Shown here piece by piece: positions 21,901 through 34,280 of a DNA stretch of 64,000 nucleotides. The notes below the pieces were generated by a model. It worked only from the letters and a program-made list of their open reading frames with translations. It was not told the DNA's origin and made no database searches. Position 1 is the first letter of the stretch, and each line of letters starts with the position of its first letter. Both the position numbers and the translations under genes were made by a program. Location of the stretch: the NCBI RefSeq assembly GCF_042453785.1, contig NC_091668.1, forward strand, positions 23,097,001 through 23,161,000, given 5' to 3'. This DNA is from Malus domestica. Taxonomy: Eukaryota > Streptophyta > Magnoliopsida > Rosales > Rosaceae.

Positions 21901-22299
21901 TCGTTGCTAGAAATGTGATTTAGGTATAAAGTTAGTGTGTATAGTATTGCATTCATCAAGACAACTAACTTTCCCACATTCCTACCTAATCATGTGTTTA
22001 ATTGAATTTGGTCACATGTATATGAGAAACATGATTCAATTAACTGTATTTGAGGACAATATCAATAAGATTATCCATAACTAAAACATACACCAAACTT
22101 GAATCCAAGAACATGGAAAAATGTTCACAAAGTAAACCAAAGTTACTAGAGTGGATTCGGCCAACAAGGCCATTTATGTCAAAATTCTGCTCTTCTAACG
22201 GTGTTCAATGGAGTAAAATTAGTCTCACATATTGACTACTAGAATGGTACTCTTTAACAACAATGGTAGGGGCAAGAACATGTGCATAACCGATGATTT

Positions 22300-23240
22300 A
22301 TTTCATCAAGACGGAAGTACATTTTGCATGGTTAAGGTTTGGGAATACTATCCCTTATTCTTAAAGTTTTAGGTCTTAGGTGCCAAGGATCACGCTTCGA
22401 GCATGATGCCACATCTTGGCAGGTCATTATTCTACCATACGTTGTAAAAACAAACTCGAAATTGGATATTGAGAGAGACAGACCCAAAATTGGGTTTGGT
22501 AGGCTCCAACCGAAGCCGGAGGGGTCTGTTTAATAGGCCTCTGCTGAAGCAGAGCAATACCATTCGATGCATCTCTGTCGTAATAGAGTATGCCCTTCGG
22601 TGCATCCCTACCGAAGCAGGGCATCATTATTTAGTAGGTTTTGATAGAACTAGATCAAGCCATTCGGTAGACTCTAGCCGAACTAGGTCTATACCGATCG
22701 GTAGACTTTAGTCGAAGTTGGGTCTATACCTTTCTTTCACGTTTGTAGTAGTAATCAGATTCGAGAATTTGGCAAACTTTCGCTTTCTACACTGCTGCTT
22801 CAAGAATGGTTAGAAACATGGAAGGGCGAGAAAAATATGTTCTAGTAAACATTCGATCGGATTTATAAGCTTTAGGATCGTACTCATTCATGGACGTAAT
22901 CATGGTGTGTTTCAGGCAATGTCTTTCATGATTAAATGGTCCATAAGAGAGAGCCAAAGAGCCATGGAATCATTGTTCGGGAGGTATTTCCCTTTGTAAT
23001 TCTTCGGGCATAAGTCTTTGAGTGAAAATCATGACAGAGGCTTATTCAGCTTTTCCATGCCATTGTTGGCTACAATGATTTCTCAGTTTCTTGATAGTCA
23101 AGTGGGGATTCACGTCTTATACCCCACATAAAGTGGTTTTGGTCTAGAAACATCCAAATCAGTGAAATCTAACTTGTTACGGTTCGACAATCCACTGAAT
23201 AGAGGGAACACGATTGTGATTAGTGCTATGAAAATAAAAT
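22300..23240 (-). pseudogene. Copia gag remnant
   Basis: The minus-strand frame near 23110-23170 reads NRNKLDFTDLDVS, matching NLNKLDFSALKVS at the gag start of the related element at 60 kb. Downstream the frame is broken many times. Around 22500-22730 there are short imperfect direct repeats with the motif CGGTAGACT. Confidence 0.55.
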
Positions 23241-24864
23241 ATCCATAAGCATCAAAGTTAGAACATTCGGGTTGTAAGACATGGTTTACATGAAAAAATC
23301 GATTTTTCATGGGTGTATTGTTTTATGAAAACTTCGGGTTTCAAAGGCACTAAATTCGAAACTACATGTTCGAGTTTGGTTATGAACTTCCAATTCATAA
23401 AAGGAGGTACTTGTAAGAACACAGAATACAATATACAACTAAGTGTAGTGGATTTGGGTTACTTCAGGAACTCAAGTGTGAGTGCTTCAGGACTACGAAA
23501 GTGAGTCAACAGTTAAAAAAAAAAAAGATAATTTATTGAATTGTTAATGTCCAAAAGTGGGCTTCAGGCCAATAATTTTGGATGTCTTGTTAGATTAATG
23601 GATTGTTGGTCACTTTTAATAAATTCAATAGATCAGGATCATTCGGGGTTGATCGTAGAAGCAAAAATAATGACATGCGAGTCTTATTAGATTCAATTGG
23701 CGAGGGGCCAAGTGACAAGTAAATTATAGATTAATTAGCATTAACCAAAAACATCCCAAAAATATTTGGGTATGGTTAAGAAGTGGGGGATACCAAAGTA
23801 TAGCATTGGGACCAAAAAAGTACGCAGCCTAGCACGTATTGGCTGGCTGCAAAGTCACGGCCCTGCAACAAAAATTGCAGGACTTTGGGCTTGGGTCATG
23901 GCTGCATGTGGCAGCAGGCTGAGAGAGAACAAGGCCTAGCACATATTGGCTGCTAGTGGGCTTAGGAAAAGTAGATGTGCAGCCCAACATGCAAAGCAAG
24001 CTGCAGGCTTGCAGTTTGGGACGCGGGCTTTGTGTTGGGAAGAGCCCAGCAACATAAAAGCTGCTGGAAGTGGGGTGAGAAAAAGCCCAACATGTGTTGG
24101 CTTTTGGGTTAAGGGTCGCGAGCGTGAAGCCGAACACCATGGACTCTGGCGACCTAGTCCAATATGAGAACAGCAAGCCGAAGCCTTGTAGTTTAAGCGT
24201 GCACCAAGTCCATTCAACTGTTGGCTTGTCAGATGGCAGAAGCCCAATGTGTGGGCTTTGGGTTCCGTACATAGCAAAGCCCAAAAGAAGGTTGTTGTTT
24301 GTGGTTTAGTTTGGTGCACGGCTTGGCTTGGCTTTAGGCCAGCTAGGCGCAGCATGGCTCATAGCTATGGCTTAAAATCCTAGAATTTTTTTTCTTTTCG
24401 AATTCTAGGGTTTAAAAAACCCTAATTGCTTCTAATTTATTTTGATTCTTTGACTCACAAATTCCACATAGCATAATTGCGTATTGCATATATTGACAAA
24501 ATATATGAACATATATACAATATATAAAATTGAAAGGAAAATATAAATATAGGAGGTTCATGCATTGTGGGGAATGTTTTCATGCTTCACGGTTGTTTCA
24601 AATATCTTAATTTATTTTAAAAGACCTAATTGGCATAAAACAATTGAGCCTCTGAATTTGTAGAAGATCCTTATTTGAAAGCCTGAATTGCATATCAAAT
24701 GTGTTGTATCACGTTCAATAAAGAAAAATTAAATTGAATCAATAACATGTAGATCAATTCAATAAAATAATAAATTAATCATAAAAAGAATGATTAAAAC
24801 GTAATACTCCCCTTATTGAAGAATAAACTCTCTTTCGCGTAGCGTCAAGAGCATGCTGATAACG

Positions 24865-25143
24865 TGTTGTAAGCCTATTTGACTGAACTATTTAAAGGAC
24901 AGAGAGGGAGATGGGCCGGCGGTAACAGAGAGAGAAGAGATATATGTAATTCTGAGGTGTGCTCTATTCCACCCCATTGTGCCTTTATTTATAGTAGTAG
25001 GGAAGGTTAATTCCTTGCCCTTTTAGGATTGCAACTCTAATAGGATAATATCTAGTCTAAGAGATATGGTAGAATCTCATAAGGATATCCTAGATATGTT
25101 AGGATTTATACAATCACATTCCTAATCTAATAGAATTGCAACA
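24865..25143 (-). repeat. Copia 5' LTR
   Basis: 279 bp. The adjacent sequence, read on the minus strand, is CGTTATCAGCATGC, a primer-binding site of the CGTTATCAGCA type seen in plant Copia elements. Confidence 0.85.
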
Positions 25144-25401
25144 AAATTTAAATTATACATACTTTTCGTAATTGTAATATGTATTTTAGAACAAAAAATA
25201 ATAAGAAAAATGATTAAAAACATTTATTAGTTACTTAAAATATATTTGAAGTTGTTGCCGAATTTGACAGCAACAACCTTTACTATCAACCCACATCATG
25301 CCATGTAGGAATTGACATTTCGATTTATGCTATCTCTTTTTATTTTTATGTTGATGCGGACTTTTTGACTTTCTTTGGAGATGCTCTATGATTACATTTC
25401 A

Positions 25402-25581
25402 CCTGCCACTTATTATTACAGTCTAGTTGTATTTTTCTTTACTTGTAAGTGAAAGGTCTTAAGTTTGATTATCACCAAAATGAGTATTTGAATAATATTA
25501 TTATGGCAAACTTATTGTAAGGCTTAGCTCACTCCCCCAACCTATTAGTGTAGATACTAACATTTGTTTAAAAAAAAAAAA
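25402..25581 (+). mobile_element. SINE, copy 1, with 11-bp target duplication
   Basis: The tRNA-like head has a box-B-like AAGTTTGATTATCACC, the body includes GCTTAGCTCACTCCC, and the tail is an A-run. Direct repeats ATTACATTTCA flank it (25391-25401 and 25582-25592). Related copies are at 38195-38355 and 44905-45065. Confidence 0.8.
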
Positions 25582-25592
25582 ATTACATTTCA

Positions 25593-25822
25593 ACTATTTT
25601 TGTTTTATTTTGTTTTTTTAGTACAACAATATATTTTACACTAAGAGGAAATGAGACTTCGGCTAAGCCATATAATGAACAACCTAATTTAGCATCAAAT
25701 TCGTCATCTACGAGATCCGTACCTAAGACCTTTCATTTACTTTTCAACTATTAAAAGTGTAAGATCTAATGGTCTAAGATTTGTGTCAGAACTTATATTT
25801 TTTTATGATGCCACGAAACTGT

Positions 25823-25874
<52 letters not shown>

Positions 25875-26899
25875 ATATTTACATCAACCTAATATACATG
25901 TATGTTTAGAATTCCCTATAGCTTCTCCGAGTTCAGAATAAGTGAATAACCTGGACTTGCCACTAATTGTCTTTTAAAAAAAATAAAATAAAATAAAGAA
26001 GGTTGATATTTATGTGATTATTAATCTTTCAACCCAACCCCTTTAAAATGTTGGTCAAGCTTTTACTCAAAAATAAATTTTAAATATTTTAGAACCCAAC
26101 ACCTAACTCGGAGTGGGTTAGTCTAGTTGGTCAGTAGGCTCACCAAAATGTCCACCTCTAGCATCCACAACTAAAAAACAAAACATCCATTTTTGGAACT
26201 AGATGCAAACTTGATGCAAAATTACCAAAAGAAACCCTAAACTTTCCAGAATTAGTAAATGCAGTGAATGATTATCTTGGTGGATGGGCTCCGTAATTCT
26301 GTGGGCTGGGCCTTGTTTAACCTAATTCCCCCAATTTCCAGGCGTGGAAGAAAATCAAGATTGCATTTTTTAAACTTTTGTCACACGTTTGGATGAAACC
26401 AAAATAAAAAGTGATTTTCAGACTATTTTTTTCTTGTTTTGCACTTTCTTATAAATATGCTAGCAAAAGTCACAGTGTGAGAAATATAATTTTTATATTA
26501 TTTTTCTCAAATATTGTTTTTTATTTTTTGATGGTAGGAGTTATGGCAGGCATCAGAAAAAAAAAAGTGTTGGCGGCTAAGGAGAGAGAAAGAGAAAGAG
26601 AAAGAATGAGTTTAGAAGATAGTGATAGGGTGACATAGCTGTGAGGTTTAAAAAAACAAAAACAAAAAGTTGTTTGTACGAAATTACTTTAATGACCACA
26701 ATTTTTTAGTTATGTATTAAAGGTTATAATTGTAAGTTAATTGGTTCTTTGTTAACAAAGGAAGTTCTATTAATACGTAGTTTAGATAATTAAAACAAAT
26801 TAAAAACAATGAAATACAATAACGTAAACAAGAGAAAAAAATGTATAGAAAAGTAAAATAAAAATACAAAAATCATTCTCCAAATGGCTAAAATAATAA
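25593..26899. other. Intergenic, A/T-rich, with a (TA)n run
   Basis: A (TA)n microsatellite lies at 25826-25871 and a short GA-rich run near 26580-26606. The open frame at 26411-26638 has biased composition and no recognisable domain. Nothing else seen. Confidence 0.5.
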
Positions 26900-26908
26900 A
26901 AAATTAAA

Positions 26909-28565
26909 GGGTAAATTACATAGTAGCCCCTCAGGTTTGAGCTCTATTGCAATCTCATACAACATCTTTAAAACATTTCACTTTCATACCTCAAGTACTA
27001 TTTTATTTCAATTTCATACAACCGTTAGATTTTACATCCATGGATATGTTAAATGCTGACGTGGCTGCCACATATATGACACGTGGCTGCCAAATGTCTG
27101 CCACGTGGCAAATAAAATATTTTTTTAATTTTTTTTTAAAAAACCTGAAATTGGAAGGAAAAAAAAAAGGTCCGAACCCAGAAGAAGAAGAAAGAGAAAG
27201 AGAAGAAAGAGAAGAAGAAGAAGAAAGAGGAGGGAGGAGAAAGAAGAAGAAGAAGAAAAAAAAAAGAAAAAAGAAAGGGGTCCGAACCCAGAAGAAGGAG
27301 GAAGAAGAAGAAAGAGGAGGAGGAGGAGGAGGTAGAAGAAGAAGAAGAAGAAAAAAAAAAAAAAAAAAAAGGGGACCGAACATAGAAAAAGGAGGAAGAA
27401 GAAGAAGAGAAGAAGAAAGAGGAGGAGGAGGGAGAAGAAGAAGAAGAAGAAGAAGAAGAAGAAGAAGAAGAAGAAAATAAGGTCCGAACCCAGAAGAAGA
27501 AGAAGAAGAAAGAGAAGAAGAAGAAGAAAGAGAAAGAGAAGAAGAAGAAAGAGAAAAAAAAAAGGACCGAACCCAGAAGAAGAAGGAGGAAGAAGAAGAA
27601 GAGAAGAAGAAAGAGGAGGAGGAGGGAGAAGAAGAAGAAGAAGAAGAAGAAGAAGAAGAAGAAAAAAAAAAAGGTCCGAACCCAGAAGAAGAAGAAAGAG
27701 AAAGAGAAGAAGAAGAAGAAGAAGAAGAAGAAGAAGAAGAAGAAGAAGAAGAAGAAGAAAGAGAAAGAGAAGAAGAAGAAAGAGAAAAAAAAAAAAAAAA
27801 AAGAAAAGGACCGAACCCAGAAGAAGAAGGAGGAAGAAGAAGAAGAGAAGAAGAAAGAGGAGGATGAGGGAGAAGAAGAAGAAGAAGAAGAAGAAAAAAA
27901 AAAGGTCCGAACCCAGAAGAAGAAGAAAGAGAAAGAGAAGAAGAAGAAGAAGAAGAAGAAGAAGAAAGAGAAAGAGAAGAAGAAGAAGAAGAAGAAGAAG
28001 AAGAAGAAGAAGAAGAAGAAGAAGAAGAAGAAGAAGAAGAAGAAGAAGAAGAAGAAGAAGAAGAAGAAGAAGAAGAAGAAGAAGAAGAAGAAGAAGAAGA
28101 AGAAGAAGAAAGAGAAAAAAAAAAAAGAAGAAAGGGACCGAACCCAGAAGAAGGAGGAAGAAGAAGAAAAGAAGAAGAAAGAGGAGGAGGAGGGAGAAGA
28201 AGAAGAAGAAGAAGAAGAAGAAAAAAAAAAGGTCCGAACCCAGAAGAAGAAGAAAGAGAGAGAAGAAGAAGAAAGAGAGAGAAGAAGAAGAAGAGAGAGA
28301 AAAAAAGAAAAAAAAAGTGGCAGATATGTTTTTTTTTTTTTTAAATTAAAAAATTATTTTATTTGCCACGTGGCAGACATTTGGCAGCCACGTGTCATAT
28401 ATGTGACAGCCATGTCAGCATTTAACAGATCCATGGATGGAAAATCTAACGGTTGTATGAAATTGAAATAAAATAGTACTTGAGGTATGAAAGTGAAATG
28501 TTTTAAAGATGTTATATGAGATTGCAATAGAGTTCAAACCTGAGGGGCTACTATGTAATTTACCC
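26909..28565. mobile_element. Mutator-type TIR element filled with GAA-rich array
   Basis: Terminal inverted repeats of over 200 bp (26909 to about 27125 and about 28340-28565) start GGGTAAATTACATAGTAGCC. The 9-bp target duplication AAAATTAAA is perfect (26900-26908 and 28566-28574), as for Mutator-like elements. The arms contain G-box motifs (GCCACGTGGC and ACACGTGGC) in both copies. The interior is not coding but a purine-rich minisatellite. No transposase, so non-autonomous. Confidence 0.9.
27165..28320 (+). repeat. GAA-rich minisatellite with (GAA)n runs
   Basis: About ten units, each opened by GGTCCGAACCCAGAAG or GGACCGAACCCAGAAG (near 27170, 27279, 27371, 27480, 27564, 27672, 27808, 27903, 28134 and 28230) and followed by (GAA)n, (GGA)n and A-runs. 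The plus strand is nearly pure purine outside the short CCGAACCC islands. The longest uninterrupted GAA run is about 27976-28108, some 44 triplets. Poly-Arg/Glu/Lys frames across it are composition artefacts. Confidence 0.9.
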
Positions 28566-28686
28566 AAAATTAAATTTGATTGCCAAATTGATCAGACGCT
28601 ATATTTTGTATCTTTATACCCAACTTAAAATTTTAACTTGAATTAACTTTTCTACTCCTATTATACAATTACCATTAAAGACAAGA

Positions 28687-29253
28687 TGTGGATGCAAATT
28701 TCCGCATTCTTCTCCTTGGACAAAATTGGACCTATAAAATAATTAACACCTTAGGTCAAGGCCAAGAGCCTCACACACCCACGATGAATTGAGGGGAGGG
28801 AGCTTTGGCCGAAGAACCTCCGATGCCAAAGTTAGAATTTAGAGAGAAAAGTGTTTAGAGAGTTTTTGGAGTTTTGTAAGAGTGTGGACTTAGGTTTTTA
28901 GAGAAAATGAGGTTGAATATATTGAACATGGCCGACCCCCTTAGGATAGAGGGTGACCGACATCTTTGGTATTTTTTGGGTGTAATAGGTGATTTAATTG
29001 GCAATTAATAGATTAATTAGGTAATAAATTCATTAACTAGCCAATTAACATAATTTAAAAGGAATGTTTTGGAGGTTATGGAATAATTACCTTGTGGAGA
29101 ATATAGGATGAGGATGGATGAAATAATTTTGAATTTGTTACCTATTTTGGGCATTTTTGACTTGGTTAAGGGATGATTGCATGCCTTAAAGGTATTTTTG
29201 TCCTCTTTTATCCAAAATCTACGTGTCGTCTTGTGATTATTTTTGGCTTTACA
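28687..29253 (-). repeat. Gypsy 3' LTR
   Basis: 567 bp, TGTGGATGCAAATTTCCGC to GGCTTTACA on the plus strand; pairs with 36273-36857. Confidence 0.88.
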
Positions 29254-29999
29254 AATGCCCCCACACATGTTGGGCTGCTCATAGGAAAGGGCAGCAGGTG
29301 TAGAGATCATCTTGCTTTAAAAAACGTAGGACTGCTTCCTATTTTGATGTAGATTCCCTCTTTAATAGGAAATTAGGTTCTTCTAGGAAAGGGAAATAAA
29401 TTTCTCTCAAAGCGTATTTAAGTCCACCTTAAGTGGGTTATTAAATCAACTTTGGAGAGCGATTTATTCTACCCTACAAGAGAGAGAGCTTAGAGGATAT
29501 TTGTTCCCCCTCCTCTAGCAATCTTCTACATCTTGCCCATGCAAATTACCGTCTTTCGTTGATTTCTTTGTCTTCTCCATGCCGCACTGATGTAAGAAAA
29601 ATTTAATTTTTTCTTGTCTTCTTCTTGGATAGTGCTATTGCAGGGCAGCCGTCGAGGTAGTACAGCACGTCGGCTGGCAGAGGCCAGGAGTCGGCTAAGC
29701 ATGAGCCTATGAGGCGTCGTGGTATGGACCACTGCTTGGGCTGTTCGACTTGGCTAGAGCCAAGGGCAGCTTGTGCAGCTGGGGTCGCTGATTGTGGCAC
29801 TGGGGCACAGTGCTAGGTGAGTCGCATGGCTCATGTTCTTTGGGCTCTTGGACCTTACTCGGGCCAGGCTGACGACTAAGAGAAATGAGGAGGTCGTGGG
29901 CTTCATGGGCTGCTGGAATGCTAGGCATGTAGGTCTCCTGCCTGCTAGAATGCTGGGTTGAGCTATTCTGTTGAGTACCGTGAATAGTGTTGGCTGCTT

Positions 30000-31437
30000 A
30001 GTTCTTTTAGCTGGGAGAAAGGTAGGTTGCTCCCGAAAGATGAGGTAAAGAGGATCAAGGCGGATACATTGGCTCGCCTAATTGTTGTCGTGGAACCTAC
30101 TATGAATGAAGATGGAAATAAGAGATCTTCCCGGCCTACTTAAGAAATGCAGGTTGAGAAAAAATTGAAGACTTATTCCGGTACTCGTGAGGATTCGTCT
30201 GCTGTCGAGACGCCTGTGATTGGCATAACTTCTTCCAATGGGAAGAAAAATAAGGCTGCTAGATTTGAGCCCGTGGTGCCTTCCATGTCGAGAATGGCTA
30301 GTACAATTGTTGATAAGATTGCTCAGCGTAAATGTCCTATCATGCCCCCAGTGCCAAAGTTTGTACCAAGACGTCCTTTGTAAGCAAAGTCTGGTTCACC
30401 TTTGGAGATGCTTACTATTATGAAGAGCAATAAGGTAGACTCTACTACTGAAGTGGCACCAATGCCCACTCCCTCTGCTGCTAAGACTGATTCGCTTGCT
30501 GGGAAGAAGGAGACTGCTCACATGGACAGCTGTGAGAAATCCACTAAGCCTGCTTATAGGGAGGCTGCTGAGATTTGTGTGCTCTTGAAACCAGATCTGC
30601 TTAAAGACATGGACGCTTGTGCCAAGTTTGTTGATGGCGTTAGAAAAGTTTTTTTGCGAAGTATACGACCCAATATAGAAGGACTACTCTGCTTGCTATG
30701 ATACAGATATAGCAAGGCTGCCAATGAAGTAGCGAAAACTATGGCAACTGAAGCTTATTCCTCGGTCGAGTAGATCAAGATGTTGGATTCTGAGCTCGTT
30801 GCTTAGATTGGATTCTGAGCTCATTGCTTTGAAGAGGTCTAATATTTCTGCCCCCACTTCTCTGTAGCTTAAGAATGCTTGCCAAGAGATCGTTGACTTG
30901 AAGACTAGGCTTGATGTGATCCAAGTTAAGTATGAAAGTGCAGAGAAGAAGATTGGATGTTACATACCTCAGATTCAAGATCTTGAGTTTGCAGTTTCTA
31001 AGCTTCGTTTCGCTGCTCATGCAAAGGATGAAGAGTTGATTACTGCTTATGATTAAGTGATCCACTTCAAGAGAATCGTAGATAAGTTTATACCCTAAGT
31101 GTTGGAATTTCAAGGTGTATTGAAGGTCAACGAAAGTTTAAAGAATGAAGTGGATGAGCTGCAGCGCGTTCATGTTGGTCTGCTCGGGGAAAATGAGCAG
31201 CTGAAGGGTGAGAATGATAGGCTTGAGGTTTTGAGACCTTCTCTATTTCTCTGGAAGACTTGCTTGCTTTTACTTTTGAGGCTTCCATTGGTGAAATAGT
31301 TGGAGAAGTTGGTGCCCAGGTTGGGGCAGTCAGAAGTGAAGTGCTAGATGATGTTGTTGCCAAGAGCGTCGCGACTACTAAAGATGTAGCGACCGAGTAG
31401 TCGTAGGATGTCCAAGCTGCTGAAATGTAGTCTTCTA
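30000..31437 (+). pseudogene. Antisense extra frame of the Gypsy element, coiled coil
   Basis: On the plus strand, opposite to the element's gag-pol, there is a decayed coding region. Pieces read AAEICVLLKPDLLKDMDACA and KFVDGVRKVF (near 30560-30650), then TRLDVIQVKYESAEKKIG and YIPQIQDLEFAVSKLR (near 30910-31010), then LKVNESLKNEVDELQR and LLGENEQLKGENDRLE (31120-31230). The last parts have strong heptad-like leucine spacing, so a coiled coil. Several in-frame stops and frameshifts break it. I recall similar proteins annotated across Rosaceae genomes as uncharacterised, and antisense extra frames are known from plant Gypsy elements. Function unknown. Confidence 0.6.
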
Positions 31438-32549
31438 GGTAGCCTTTAGGATTTTCTTTGTTTTTCCTTGTAGCTTTTGTTTTTCTTGAACTCATTCGGC
31501 CTTTGCTAGTTGTTTATAAACATGCTTCCTTTGTTTTTCTTCATCTTCGCTTCTTTTATTCATGCCCTAACCTTTAGACTTTATAGACCAGTGGCAGGCG
31601 TGCTACTTTTCTATAAGCAGATAGACCCACGTAGCCTATGCAGCTGTAGGTGTTGGCGTAGAACTTTGCAAAGTTGTTAGCCATAGGGTTGGCAGCCAGA
31701 TGCCTTACTTACAGAAGTAGACAAGTCCGCGTAACCACTAGACTGTTAACCTTGGCCTTCTCCAATTCCGTAGGTTGCGTAGCAAGTATCACAACACTTT
31801 AAGACTTGGTGTAAGTTGTTTTACGCTTGGCAGAGGTGAAGCTTATCGACTACATAACATGTCGGCAGTGGATAAAGCTTTATACATGCATGCTAGTTTG
31901 TTTAACCTTTCACAAGAATGTACGGTCGTATAAATCTAGCATGGCTTTATTGCTTGAATGGTAAGTCGTAGGCAGTCTTCTAGAAACAGTAGGCTACCTT
32001 AGTGCATTCGGTAGCAGATTTAGGGTTCCAAGGCAGCCATCCATCGGATGTACTGTGTAATGTGCCATCTCCGTCTCTAGGGCCCGGTTCCCTACGGTTT
32101 AGGCCAAGAGACCCAAAATCATTCAGTTAGCTAAGTCTTGAAAAAAACCATTGTGGCTACTTCTAGGAATCCCGGTGCAAGCCATCGTGCATCTAGTTAT
32201 ACTAGGGTAGCCAAACTCATCCACATCTGGATATTCAGGGTGTAGAGTTTATCCTCCCATCTTGGAGAGCTGACCCATGTGGGTGTCGGGGAATTGGTTT
32301 ACCATCTCACACTGGATAGTACTTAGTTTACCATCTCACACTGGAGAGCATAATTGGTCCTTCGGGGGGTGCAATTCATGCGATAAGTCCCTAAGAAGGG
32401 CGCGGTCTTCTTTTGAAGTGCATAAGTGATCAGTTGTTGTAAGCATGCAACCGAGCCAAGTTGTGCTTACTTCTGAATTCCTCATTGAAAAATGAGTGGA
32501 ACGAACGAGAACTTAGTTGTAAGGTAAGAACTACATAACAACTGAATGA

Positions 32550-34270
32550 TCATCGGCTTGTGAGGTGGTGCCCGTTGAGATGCTTGAGTCTTCGGGCTTT
32601 GATGTAGCGGGAGGTCACACATGGTACTTCCTCATATTATAGGCATTCCACTGCTTTTCGATCTTTTTATCGTTTCATGGTGGCGAGGGTGTAATTACTC
32701 TTGTCGTCTACTCTGCTGATCTTGTACGAACCTTTTCAAATGAGATCCATCTTTTTGAAGCATTCTCTGTGGGCAGTGATGAAGGTTTTTCTTAGGACTA
32801 GATCTTCGGGCTGGAACTGTCGGATCTTGGCCTTTTTGTTGTAGCTGGAGAGGAGCTGCTGCTAGTAGGATGCGATGTGGATGATGGCCAGCTCGTGCTT
32901 CTCCTCTGCCAGATCTGAGTTTGTGGCCATCTCATTACTGTTCTGCTCAATGCTTAGTAGTAGAGCGGTGATACTTGGCTTGATGACATTGGGATGAATG
33001 ATTGCTTCTGAGCCAAATGCCAAAGAGAAATAAGTGTCACCAGTTGCTCGTCTTTTGGTGGTGTGAGATGCCCATAGGTATCCAGGGAGTTCATTTGGCC
33101 ATTTTCCCTTCTTATTGGTGAGGGATTTCTTGAGGCAGTCGAGGATCATCTTGTTAGATGCTTCCCATTGCCTTGAGGATATCTCGGCGTGAACATGTGC
33201 TGCTTGATGCCATACTTTTGGAAGAACTTCGCCAAATTTCTACCCATAAATTGAAGGCCGTTGTTGGTGACGATGGACTGTAGGATGCTAAATCGGCAAA
33301 TGATGTTCCTCCATATGAAGCGCTCTATGTCCGTCTGAGTCGTGGTCGTCATGGGCTCTGCTTTTATCCATTTGGTAAAGTAGTCGGTTGCCACGATCAT
33401 CATGCCTCTGCCCCCAATAGCAGGTGGCATAGGTCATACTAGATCAATTGCCCACTGCATGAACGGCTAAGGACTCGTCTGTGGGTGTAGCTCGCTGGCA
33501 GGCAGTGCTGGTACCGACCTGTAGCGTTGGCAACGGTCACATTTTTGTACTAACTCCTTAACATCTCGATGTATGGTAGGCCTATAGTATCCTGCGTTAA
33601 AAGCTTTATGTGCTAATGATTGACCTCCAGAATGATTTCCTCAAACACCTTCGTGGATCAAGCTTAGAACCTTCAAGTTATCAGGAGGTGCTAAGCAGCG
33701 AAAATGTGGTACGGTGTAGGATCTTCGGATGAGAATGCCGTTCCACATGTAGTAGCGTGCTTCCCTGATTTGGAGCTTCCTAGACTCCAATCTGTGACAC
33801 CTCAGCTACTGGCTTCGCCTCTATGCTTAGCTCATCTAGATACTTTACCGGAATATAGCATTTAAGTTGGTGGTCGAGGGCAGAGCCTAGGTTGGCTGAT
33901 GCATTTACGTGAATGTTGTCTGCTTGTGGAACTTGAGTGAGGGTGTAAATCTGAAACGCCTCAAGTAGTTTGCCTAGTGATTAGTTGGGAATCAGAATGA
34001 ATTGCAAGATTTTTCTCGGCTAAGTCTTTTGCTATTCGGAGGCCTGCTAGTAGGGTCTCATACTCTGCTTCGTTGTTGGATGCTTTGAAGCCTAGAGTGA
34101 TCGCCTGCTTGGGCATTGAACCGTCTAGGGTGACAAGAACTACACCTGCTCTCGAACCTTTGTCGTTGGATGCGTCATCGACATGCAAATGTCAGAAGTT
34201 TCCATTGGGTGGAGCAGGCGCGGCTAGGGCATGCTTGGCTACCTCTGGGGTGTCGTTGAGCCGCTCTGCT
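32550..34270 (-). pseudogene. Gypsy RNase H and integrase remnant
   Basis: On the minus strand: RNase H with DDASNDKGSRAGVVLVT, SNNEAEYETLLAGLRIAKDL and IHSDSQL (34188-33961); a zinc-binding integrase N-terminus near 33500-33700; the integrase core with MIVATDYFTKWIKAEP (about 33400) and IVTNNGLQF with a later YPQGNG (33280-33150), where NNG replaces the usual DNG; and the C-terminal part with KWPNELPGYLWASHTTKR and AFGSEAI (about 33110-33000). Stops divide it. Confidence 0.75.
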
Positions 34271-34280
34271 GCGTCGTGAA

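Larger units (their letters stand above)
18139..25143 (-). mobile_element. Decayed 7-kb Ty1/Copia element
   Basis: LTRs at 18139-18411 and 24865-25143, both TG...CA. The minus-strand order is 5' LTR, primer-binding site, long leader, gag, integrase, reverse transcriptase, RNase H, purine tract (AAGAGGGAG), 3' LTR. Flanks TAATT (left) and AAATT (right) are a 4-of-5 match, probably an eroded target duplication. Coding regions are full of stops. It is the same family as the plus-strand element from about 59540. Confidence 0.85.

Noticed and set aside
23829..24355. Minus-strand Ser/Pro/Cys-rich open frames
   Set aside because: They lie in the non-coding leader of the decayed Copia, where GCCCAACATG-like motifs recur; composition explains the open frames.
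26411..26638. A 75-codon frame with a Phe-rich start and a basic tail
   Set aside because: A/T-rich composition with a GA-repeat end, no promoter context or known domain.
26947..28349. Long Arg/Glu/Lys-rich or Phe/Leu/Ser-rich open frames
   Set aside because: They arise from the GAA-rich array having no stop codons in several frames; no domain or start context supports them.
30775..31495. Minus-strand open frames in the Gypsy 3' region
   Set aside because: The plus strand shows the protein-like pattern with leucine heptads; the minus-strand frames are its shadows.
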